64,000 bases of DNA from contig NZ_SDKC01000001.1 in NCBI RefSeq assembly GCF_004123145.1, forward strand, positions 2,127,501 to 2,191,500, given 5' to 3'. The notes under the pieces are model-generated. The model was not told the origin of the DNA. It worked only from the letters and a program-made list of their open reading frames with translations, and searched no databases. The position numbers and the translations under genes were made by a program. This document shows, piece after piece, positions 43,498 through 49,905 of this stretch (position 1 is the first letter of the stretch; the number at the start of each line of letters is the position of its first letter). This DNA is from Blautia faecicola. Its GTDB lineage: Bacteria; Bacillota; Clostridia; Lachnospirales; Lachnospiraceae.

Positions 43498-45372
43498 TTA
43501 CATCTCATATTTCTTCACAAACAGTGCCCGGATCGCGTTCAGTACTGCGATCACCATGACACCGACATCGGCGAAGATTGCCATCCACATGTTGGCGATA
43601 CCAACTGCACCGAGTAACAGGCAGATCAGCTTGATGCCGATGGCAAAATAAATGTTTTCGTATACGATACGGATACATTTTCTTGCGATATGAATGGCTG
43701 TCGCGATCTTCAGCGGATCATCATCCATCAGAACAATATCGGCTGCTTCGATAGCCGCATCGGATCCCATCGCACCCATGGCGATTCCCACATCAGCTCT
43801 GGAGAGTACCGGTGCATCGTTGATTCCGTCACCGACAAATGCCAGTTTTTCTTTTTCTGTCTTGTTGGCAAGTAATGCTTCTACTTTGCTTACTTTATCG
43901 CCCGGAAGCAGCTCACTGTAAACTTCCTGGATACCCAGGTCTTTTGCTACATAATCCGCTACATTCTTCCGGTCACCGGTCAACATGATCGTCTTTTTCA
44001 CACCGCATTTTTTCAGTTCTTTGATTGCCTGTTTTGCATGCGGTTTTACTGTATCGGAAATCAGGATATGTCCTGCGTATTTACCGTCTACTGCCATATG
44101 CACCACCGTGCCGACATGGCTGCACGCTAAAAACTCGATGCCCAGTTTTTCCATCAGTTTTTCATTTCCTGCCGCTACGGACACGCCATCCACTTTCGCG
44201 GTGACACCGTTACCGCTGATCTCTTCCATATCGGTGACACGGCTTCTGTCGATTTCTTTTCCATACGCTTTCTGCAGGCTCTTACTAATCGGATGGGAGG
44301 ATGAGCACTCTGCAAGCACTGCATACTCCAGAAGTTTTTCTTCTTCCATCTCGTTATGATGTACACCGCTTACTTCAAACACACCCTGTGTCATCGTGCC
44401 GGTCTTATCAAATACCACATATTTTGTCTGGGACAGGGTTTCCAGATAGTTGGAGCCTTTGACCAGGACACCCGCTTTGCTCGCGCCACCGATACCGGCG
44501 AAGAAACTCAGCGGAATACTGATAACCAGTGCACACGGGCAGCTGATAACCAGGAAGGTCAGTGCACGGTAGATCCAGTCGCCCCATTCCGGTGACAGAC
44601 CCATGAAAAGCATCCGTACCAGCGGAGGCAGAACAGCCAGCGCTACTGCTCCGTAGCAGACTGCAGGAGTATAATATTTTGCGAATTTGGAGATAAAGTT
44701 CTCGGATCTTGATTTCTGGGAACTTGCATTTTCCACCAGATCCAGAATCTTGGATACGGTGGACTCTCCGAACTCTTTAGTTGTCTGAATCTTTAATACA
44801 CCGCTCATGTTGATGCATCCGCTGACAATCTCATCGCCACATTTTGCATCCTGCGGTACGCTCTCACCGGTCAGGGCACTGGTATTCAGTGTGGAGGATC
44901 CCTCTACCACAATACCGTCGATCGGCACTTTCTCACCCGGCTGTACCACGATGATCGAGCCAATCTCTACCTCATCCGGATCGACCTGTTCCAGTTTTCC
45001 ATCCTTCTCAATATTTGCATAATCTGGACGGATATCCATCAGATCACTGATGTTTCTGCGGCTCTTTCCAACCGCATAACTCTGGAAAAGTTCTCCGATC
45101 TGATAAAACAGCATAACGGAAACGCCCTCTTTGTAGTCACCGAGAAGAATCGCTCCCATGGTTGCCACTGCCATCAGAAAGTTCTCATCAAATACCTGCC
45201 GGTTCATGATACCCTTTCCTGCTTTTTTCAGGATATCATACCCGATCACCAGATACGGGATCATAAAGAGCCCGAACTTTACATATCCTTCGATCGGAAG
45301 CAGGGAAAAAGCAACGACCAGAATAGCCGCTACAATGATACGAATCAGCATTTTTTTCTGCTTCTTATTCAT
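43498..45372 (-). CDS. P1B-2-type Zn2+/Cd2+/Pb2+-exporting ATPase (CadA/ZntA-like)
   Basis: 624 residues from ATG 45372 (GGGAGG upstream). Motifs: TGES in SALTGESVP, metal-binding CPC in VISCPCALVIS, phosphorylation site DKTGTMTQG, SSHPI, and GDGINDAPVL. The last helices contain Lys in IGIKLICLLL and Asp in FADVGVMVIAVLNAIR, the P1B-2 signature for Zn/Cd/Pb. It lacks the usual N-terminal HMA domain, which is instead a separate 72-residue protein encoded 86 bases upstream. A terminator-like hairpin between the two genes may reduce ATPase expression. Confidence 0.93.
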   Translation of the reverse strand: MNKKQKKMLIRIIVAAILVVAFSLLPIEGYVKFGLFMIPYLVIGYDILKKAGKGIMNRQVFDENFLMAVATMGAILLGDYKEGVSVMLFYQIGELFQSYAVGKSRRNISDLMDIRPDYANIEKDGKLEQVDPDEVEIGSIIVVQPGEKVPIDGIVVEGSSTLNTSALTGESVPQDAKCGDEIVSGCINMSGVLKIQTTKEFGESTVSKILDLVENASSQKSRSENFISKFAKYYTPAVCYGAVALAVLPPLVRMLFMGLSPEWGDWIYRALTFLVISCPCALVISIPLSFFAGIGGASKAGVLVKGSNYLETLSQTKYVVFDKTGTMTQGVFEVSGVHHNEMEEEKLLEYAVLAECSSSHPISKSLQKAYGKEIDRSRVTDMEEISGNGVTAKVDGVSVAAGNEKLMEKLGIEFLACSHVGTVVHMAVDGKYAGHILISDTVKPHAKQAIKELKKCGVKKTIMLTGDRKNVADYVAKDLGIQEVYSELLPGDKVSKVEALLANKTEKEKLAFVGDGINDAPVLSRADVGIAMGAMGSDAAIEAADIVLMDDDPLKIATAIHIARKCIRIVYENIYFAIGIKLICLLLGAVGIANMWMAIFADVGVMVIAVLNAIRALFVKKYEM

Positions 45373-45390
45373 AATAAAGCCTCCCTCACG

Positions 45391-45449
45391 TAAAAATACA
45401 GCGTAAAGAAACAACTTCGTTTTCCCGGGCAGTTCTCTCTTTACGCTGT
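45391..45449 (-). terminator. Intra-operon terminator/attenuator between HMA gene and ATPase
   Basis: ACAGCGTAAAG (45439-45449 on the minus strand) and CTTTACGCTGT (45398-45408) form a perfect 11-bp stem with a ~30-base loop, followed by ATTTTTAC. It ends ~20 bases before the ATPase start, so it may set the ratio of chaperone to pump. Confidence 0.7.
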
Positions 45450-45458
45450 CATGGTATC

Positions 45459-45677
45459 TTACAGATAAATCTCGCAGTCGTCTTCTACTTTCTTGCAGTT
45501 TTTCAGAACATCCTGCATAACGGCTTTCGGATCCTGTCCTTCTTCAAATTCTACGCTCATCTTCAATGTCATGAAGTTTACGTTTGCGTCCTTTACACCA
45601 GCTGTGTTCTTTGCTGCTTCTTCCATTTTGTTTGCACAGTTTGCGCAGTCTACTTCGATCTTATATGTTTTTTTCAT
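45459..45677 (-). CDS. Stand-alone HMA-domain metal chaperone
   Basis: 72 residues, a complete HMA fold. The metal loop is EVDCANCANKMEEA (CxxC), and TAGVKDANVNFMTLKMSVEFE gives the beta-alpha-beta pattern. The loop is of the CadA/ZntA N-terminal type (DCANC) rather than the CopZ type (MxCxxC). A role as a detached metal-binding domain of the following ATPase is inferred. The acidic C-terminus (CKKVEDDCEIYL) adds possible ligands. Confidence 0.88.
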   Translation of the reverse strand: MKKTYKIEVDCANCANKMEEAAKNTAGVKDANVNFMTLKMSVEFEEGQDPKAVMQDVLKNCKKVEDDCEIYL

Positions 45678-45717
45678 ATCCGTTACCTTTTACCTTTCTT
45701 TTTGTTTTCAATGTTAT

Positions 45718-45737
45718 ATATGAGCACTTGTTCATAT
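45718..45737 (-). promoter_or_regulatory. ArsR/SmtB-type operator of the HMA-ATPase operon
   Basis: The minus strand reads ATATGAACAAGTGCTCATAT: nine-base arms around AG with one mismatch. It matches the TGAACA-type sites of SmtB/CzrA zinc sensors and lies ~10 bases downstream of the -10 box. No ArsR-family gene is present in the window, so the sensor must be encoded elsewhere. Confidence 0.65.
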
Positions 45738-45747
45738 GTTTGATTTT

Positions 45748-45775
45748 ATTATATCATCAGTTTTCTGATTGTCAA
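45748..45775 (-). promoter_or_regulatory. Promoter of the HMA-ATPase operon
   Basis: TTGACA (45770-45775), 16 bases, TATAAT (45748-45753) on the minus strand. The spacer contains the palindrome ATCAGAAAACTGAT (45756-45769), a second possible operator. Confidence 0.75.
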
Positions 45776-45852
45776 CTGTTTTTCTGAATTTCTTTTATTA
45801 TTTTTGGGCATGCCCTCTTTTCCCGGTTCTGCCTGATAGTTTCTATATATAA

Positions 45853-45893
45853 GAAAAAACGCCCTGCCCTTTTCAAAAGGCAAAGCGTTTTTT
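45853..45893 (-). terminator. Terminator of the nitroreductase gene
   Basis: AAAAAACGCTTTGCC and GGGCAGGGCGTTTTTT on the minus strand pair over ~14 bases with one or two mismatches and end in a T run, 21 bases after the stop codon. Confidence 0.85.
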
Positions 45894-45913
45894 CCATCCG
45901 ATGCTTTTTCTTT

Positions 45914-46459
45914 TTATTTCACAATTTTCAACAGTACTTCCGTCTCTTTTCTCTTCGGAGCCTCCGGTACTTCTTCCGGGTAGCCGAGTGCGATCAGTGC
46001 GGATACGGATTCCGTCTCCGGGATCTGGAGAACTTCTTTTACTTTTTCTTCTTCAAAGATTCCCATGATAACCGTTCCCAGACCTTTTTCCCAGGCTGCC
46101 AGGCAGAAGGCTTCTCCCGCAAGCCCTGCATCGTAGGACTGCCAGTGTGTTCCCTTGGAAGTGGAAAAAGAACCGTCTCTCTCATACCCGGATCTCTCAT
46201 TGACCGTTGTCTCCACGATCAGTACCGGCGCCTCTCCAATAATCCGCTGATTGCCGGCGAATCCCATGACACAGGTATCGGCGATCTCCTGCTTTTTCTC
46301 CGGGTTTACTACCGCAATATAACGGGATGTCTGTGTATTTTTCCAGCTCGGTGCATACGCAGCCGTGGCAACGATCTCACGGATATCGTCCTCGCTCACT
46401 GCCTGATCGGTAAATTTTCTGGTGCTTCTTCTCTCTTTGATGCCTTTTACTAATTCCAT
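45914..46459 (-). CDS. Nitroreductase-family FMN oxidoreductase
   Basis: 181 residues from ATG 46459 (AGGAGGAAAACAC upstream). The FMN-binding start KGIKERRSTRKFTD and the Ser/Trp-containing YAPSWKNTQTSRY, then LAAWEKGLGTVIMGIF, are typical of this family. Members reduce nitro compounds, quinones or flavins with NAD(P)H as homodimers. No neighbour reveals the physiological substrate. It is monocistronic, with a clear terminator. Confidence 0.9.
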   Translation of the reverse strand: MELVKGIKERRSTRKFTDQAVSEDDIREIVATAAYAPSWKNTQTSRYIAVVNPEKKQEIADTCVMGFAGNQRIIGEAPVLIVETTVNERSGYERDGSFSTSKGTHWQSYDAGLAGEAFCLAAWEKGLGTVIMGIFEEEKVKEVLQIPETESVSALIALGYPEEVPEAPKRKETEVLLKIVK

Positions 46460-46560
46460 GTGTTTTCCTCCTCCTGCTCTTATCCGTACTCCTGGAATTT
46501 TTCCGACGAACAAGCCAATATTTTGTTTGGTTTACCGTCTCCATAAACGAGACAAAACGG

Positions 46561-46598
46561 AAAAATCGGAGAACAGCTCTTTGCAAAGTCATTCTCCG
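46561..46598 (-). terminator. Terminator of purC
   Basis: CGGAGAA (46592-46598 on the minus strand) and TTCTCCG (46567-46573) form the base of a hairpin that also contains the inner pair CTTTGCAAAG, followed by ATTTTTCC. It lies ~70 bases after the purC stop codon. Confidence 0.65.
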
Positions 46599-46665
46599 GT
46601 TCTTCGTATGCTTTTTATTATTTTTACATGATTATGTTCCGCTTGTCAACCAAGTGCACGCTGTA

Positions 46666-47541
46666 TTATTCGCCCAGTTTCTTTCCTGTCAGCATCTCAT
46701 AGCTCTGCAGGTATTTGTCGATGGTCTTGTCCACGATTTCCTGCGGCAGTGTCCAGTTGTTATCCGGGTTGGCTTTCAGCCAGTCGCGGGCAAACTGTTT
46801 GTCGAAAGATGGCTGGCTGTGTCCTGCTTCGTAGCCATCTGCCGGCCAGAAACGGGAGCTGTCCGGTGTGAGCATCTCATCACCGATCACCATATTTCCT
46901 TCTTCATCCAGACCAAATTCAAATTTGGTATCTGCAATGATGATGCCTTTGCTCAGTGCGTATTCTGCACATTTTTTATACAGTGCGATGGTGTTGTCAC
47001 GAAGTTTCTCAGCCAGTTCCTGTCCTCTTCCCGGGAAGTATTTTTCCAGGTGCGCTACGCTCTGTTCAAAAGAAATGTTCTCGTCGTGATCACCGATCTC
47101 TGCTTTGGTAGACGGGGTGTAAATAGGCTCCGGCAGTTTATCGGATTCTTTCAGTCCTTCCGGAAGTTCGATACCACAGACTTTTCCGGTTTTCTTATAG
47201 CTTTCCCAGCCACTTCCTGTGATGTAGCCACGAACGATACATTCGATCGGCAGCATCTCCAGTTTCCGGCACATCATGCTGTTGCCGTCAAATTTGTCCT
47301 GCTGGAAGAATTCCGGCATATCTTTGACATCTACAGAAATCATATGGTTCGGAATGATATCCTCTGTCATGTCGAACCAGAACTTGGACATCTGTGTCAG
47401 AACAGTACCTTTCTTGGTCACTTCGTTGTTCAAGATCACATCAAAACAGCTGATACGGTCTGTTGCTACCATGATCAGGCTGTCACCGTTATCATAAATC
47501 TCACGTACTTTTCCTTCTTTAATAGGTTTCATTTCCTGCAT
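46666..47541 (-). CDS. purC: Phosphoribosylaminoimidazole-succinocarboxamide synthase (SAICAR synthase)
   Basis: 291 residues from ATG 47541, with GAGGTG seven bases upstream; GTG 47550 and ATG 47532 are alternatives. Motifs: [17 protein letters not shown] (ATP loop), [26 protein letters not shown] and [16 protein letters not shown]. It joins aspartate to CAIR in de novo purine synthesis. No other pur gene is adjacent. The ~300-base upstream region has a palindrome at a possible promoter but no purine riboswitch core. Confidence 0.95.
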   Translation of the reverse strand: MQEMKPIKEGKVREIYDNGDSLIMVATDRISCFDVILNNEVTKKGTVLTQMSKFWFDMTEDIIPNHMISVDVKDMPEFFQQDKFDGNSMMCRKLEMLPIECIVRGYITGSGWESYKKTGKVCGIELPEGLKESDKLPEPIYTPSTKAEIGDHDENISFEQSVAHLEKYFPGRGQELAEKLRDNTIALYKKCAEYALSKGIIIADTKFEFGLDEEGNMVIGDEMLTPDSSRFWPADGYEAGHSQPSFDKQFARDWLKANPDNNWTLPQEIVDKTIDKYLQSYEMLTGKKLGE

Positions 47542-47839
47542 TTTACACACCTCATCCTTTTTTTCTTAGACAATGTCTGATGTATTTTCAGTACAAAAAA
47601 AGCCTACCACTATCTGAGATAGATTGTCAATACCTTGCCCGGTTTTCACTTATAGTTTTAAAAGCAGCTTATTAATAAGTTATACTTATATTTTAATATT
47701 CTTTATTAAGTTTTGTTTCTAAATCGCACAACTTTGATCATCACGGCAGTCACCAAACTCTCGTACAATCACGAACTTTGGTTCGTTACCCGCGAAAAAA
47801 GAGCCATACGCTTTTGTTTGCATATAACTCTCCTGATTC
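47542..47839. other. Intergenic region upstream of purC: palindrome and orphan LexA-like box
   Basis: About 300 A/T-rich bases without a gene. On the minus strand TTGACA (47625-47630) is followed by the perfect 13-base palindrome CTATCTCAGATAG (47610-47622), but no good -10 box follows. CTTATTAATAAG occurs near 47670. At 47772-47785 CGAACTTTGGTTCG has the same arms as the recA LexA box. No PurR box or guanine-riboswitch core was recognised. Confidence 0.4.
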
Positions 47840-49492
47840 TTATTTTCCCTCTTCCAGCAGCTGTAGAAACTCTGCCTGTGGCATCGGTTTGTAATAATAA
47901 TATCCCTGAATATAATCGCATCCGTTCTCCCGTAAGAACGCTACCTGTTCTTCGGTCTCCGCGCCCTCGGCTACCAGGCGGATCCCCAGCTGGTGTGCCA
48001 TATCGATGATCGCCCGCAGGATGCTCTCTGTCTTTTTGTTCACACCGATATTTCGCACAAAGCTGATATCAATCTTCAGGATATCGAAATCATAGTCCTG
48101 CAACATTCCAAACGAAGAATAGCCGCTTCCGAAATCGTCCAGCAGGATCTTCGCTCCGTTCTCTCTCAGACGCATCAGCATCCGGGTGTGATTCTCTCCG
48201 ATCGCGGCAAGGGAAGTTTCCGTGATCTCAAAACGGATCATTTTTTCCTCTTCCTTCCCTCCACATTGCAGTCCCGATACAATCCATTCCAGCATATTTT
48301 CATCGTAAAAATCCATCCAGGAAAGGTTTACCGATACCGGAACTGCCGGACGGCTTTCTTTTCTCCGCTGTTCCAGACATTCTATAACTTTCCGAACCAT
48401 GTAACGGTCAAGTTCGGAAATATATCCTCCCTTTTCCAGTGCCGGAATAAACTGTCCCGGTGAGATAAATCCCTTGGTTTCATGGAACCACCGCACCAGT
48501 GCTTCCGCCGACGCGATCTTTCCGGTCTTCACATCTACAACCGGCTGATAAAACACCTGAAATTCCCGTTTCGCGATCCCGTCTTCGAACTCCGAACAGA
48601 TCTCCATCTCATCCACATAAGTATCCTGCATATTATTTTTAAATACCGTATATGGTTTCAGATATTCATCTGTAATATATTCTTTCGCCAGTTTTGCTCT
48701 GTCGATCATACTTGTGATCGACATGGTTTCATCCTGGATGTAATACACGCCACAGGTACTGTAAATGTGCATCTGTCTCTTCTCTTCGCCATAACTGAAA
48801 TCACAGAACTCTGTCAGATAATCAAAATCCAAGTTTTTTTTCTCAATCAGGCAGGCAAAATGATCGGACTCGATACGTGCCATATCCACCGGATCCAGTT
48901 TTGACCGGAGAATCCGCTGATAAAACCACTGCAGCAGTTTATCTCCGCCGCCCACTCCCAGCAATTCATTGATTGCTTTGAAATTTTTAATATTAAAGAA
49001 TAACAGAATATATTCTTCTGTCTCTCTCTCTTTCAGCACTCCGGCAACCTGGCGGATAAATGCTTTTCTGTTATATCCTCCGGTTATCTGGTCTATGTAG
49101 TCCCGCTCAAACAGTGCAATCGTATTTCTTACTCTGCTGATAACAATTCTTGCATCAAACGGCCGGCTGAAATAATCGCTTGCGCCCATCTCATACGCCC
49201 GTCCGATATATTCGTTGGATGTCTCTGCGGATATGATAATAACTGGAAGTTCTTTCAACCAGTTTTGCTCCTGCATCACGCGTAAAACCCCAAAACCGTC
49301 CAGTTTTGGCATCGTGATATCCAGAAGCACGATAGAAAAACCAAAGCGTCCTTCCTTCATGATCTCGATGGCTTTTTCCCCGTCTTCCGCCTCCACAATC
49401 TCATATTCATCTTCCAGCATCCCGGTCAGAATGTCCCGATTCATCTCGGAGTCATCGACAATCAGGATCTTTTTCTTTCTCATCTGTTTCAT
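47840..49492 (-). CDS. Receiver-GGDEF-EAL protein; degenerate cyclase, probable c-di-GMP phosphodiesterase
   Basis: 550 residues from ATG 49492 (GGAG nine bases upstream); ATG 49507 is possible. An N-terminal receiver (VDDSEMN, phospho-Asp in VLLDITMPKLDG, Lys replaced around SRPFD) is followed by a GGDEF-like domain whose active site reads ARIESDHFACL, lacking GGD/EEF, so probably inactive. The C-terminal EAL domain keeps SAEALVRW, NLSWMDF, RFEITET, LDDFGSGYSS, LKIDISFV, VAEGAETEEQ and IQGYYYYKPM, so hydrolysis of c-di-GMP is expected. No histidine kinase is adjacent. Confidence 0.88.
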   Translation of the reverse strand: MKQMRKKKILIVDDSEMNRDILTGMLEDEYEIVEAEDGEKAIEIMKEGRFGFSIVLLDITMPKLDGFGVLRVMQEQNWLKELPVIIISAETSNEYIGRAYEMGASDYFSRPFDARIVISRVRNTIALFERDYIDQITGGYNRKAFIRQVAGVLKERETEEYILLFFNIKNFKAINELLGVGGGDKLLQWFYQRILRSKLDPVDMARIESDHFACLIEKKNLDFDYLTEFCDFSYGEEKRQMHIYSTCGVYYIQDETMSITSMIDRAKLAKEYITDEYLKPYTVFKNNMQDTYVDEMEICSEFEDGIAKREFQVFYQPVVDVKTGKIASAEALVRWFHETKGFISPGQFIPALEKGGYISELDRYMVRKVIECLEQRRKESRPAVPVSVNLSWMDFYDENMLEWIVSGLQCGGKEEEKMIRFEITETSLAAIGENHTRMLMRLRENGAKILLDDFGSGYSSFGMLQDYDFDILKIDISFVRNIGVNKKTESILRAIIDMAHQLGIRLVAEGAETEEQVAFLRENGCDYIQGYYYYKPMPQAEFLQLLEEGK

Positions 49493-49575
49493 TGGCATTT
49501 TCTCCATGTAATGGTTGTTGCTAACCCCCCGCCACTATAATCACCATTTTATATATTATTTAACTTTATCACTCT

Positions 49576-49738
49576 AGAGCGTGTTTGAAAAAGGCTTTTC
49601 GTGAGCTGCGAGTCTCAGTTTGTGGGAGATTTTATCCGAATGAGGGCGGCGTAGCGGGCTACGTCAACCGAATGAGGGTAAAATATACCGCAAAGTGGGG
49701 CTTGCAGATTGCGGAAATGATTTTTCAGACACGCTCTA
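49576..49738. mobile_element. MITE-like palindromic element flanked by TA
   Basis: Terminal inverted repeats AGAGCGTGTTTGAAAAA (49576-49592) and TTTTTCAGACACGCTCT (49721-49737) match at 16 of 17 positions, and a TA dinucleotide stands at both ends, as for IS630/Tc1-mariner-type insertion. Internally CCGAATGAGGG occurs twice in direct orientation (49636-49646, 49668-49678) around the palindrome GTAGCGGGCTAC (49651-49662). At ~160 bp with no transposase it would be non-autonomous. It lies in the gap between pnp and the c-di-GMP gene. Confidence 0.75.
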
Positions 49739-49790
49739 ATATATCAGAATATATTATAACGTATTTTCGACGCAGTGTCTATCTTTTCTA

Positions 49791-49799
49791 CCCCCCCCC
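49791..49799. repeat. Nine-base C homopolymer downstream of pnp
   Basis: A run of nine C on the plus strand next to the pnp terminator, in an A/T-rich gap. It is noncoding here. Confidence 0.9.
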
Positions 49800-49801
49800 G
49801 C

Positions 49802-49847
49802 AAAATCCGCGTTTTTTGAAAGTACTTTCAGTTTTTCAGCGGATTTT
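49802..49847 (-). terminator. Terminator of pnp
   Basis: AAAATCCGC (49839-49847 on the minus strand) and GCGGATTTT (49802-49810) form a 9-bp stem; the loop contains the inner palindrome GAAAGTACTTTC. The T content is within the stem end. It lies ~60 bases after the pnp stop codon. Confidence 0.6.
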
Positions 49848-49905
49848 TCGTAAAAAGAAGCCGAAAAACTGTGTCCCAGTTCTTCGACTTCTCATCATTT
49901 TTATC

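Noticed and set aside
47542-47840. Purine (guanine) riboswitch upstream of purC
   Set aside because: The conserved core with two loop motifs and a TATAA...TACC helix was not found; only a palindrome and A/T-rich sequence are present.
49585-49737. Small protein encoded in the palindromic element (starts MKKAFRELRV)
   Set aside because: The frame is a by-product of the element sequence, has no ribosome site and runs on into antisense pnp.
49791-49799. C9 tract as a phase-variation switch
   Set aside because: It is outside any gene and downstream of the pnp terminator, not within a promoter or coding start.
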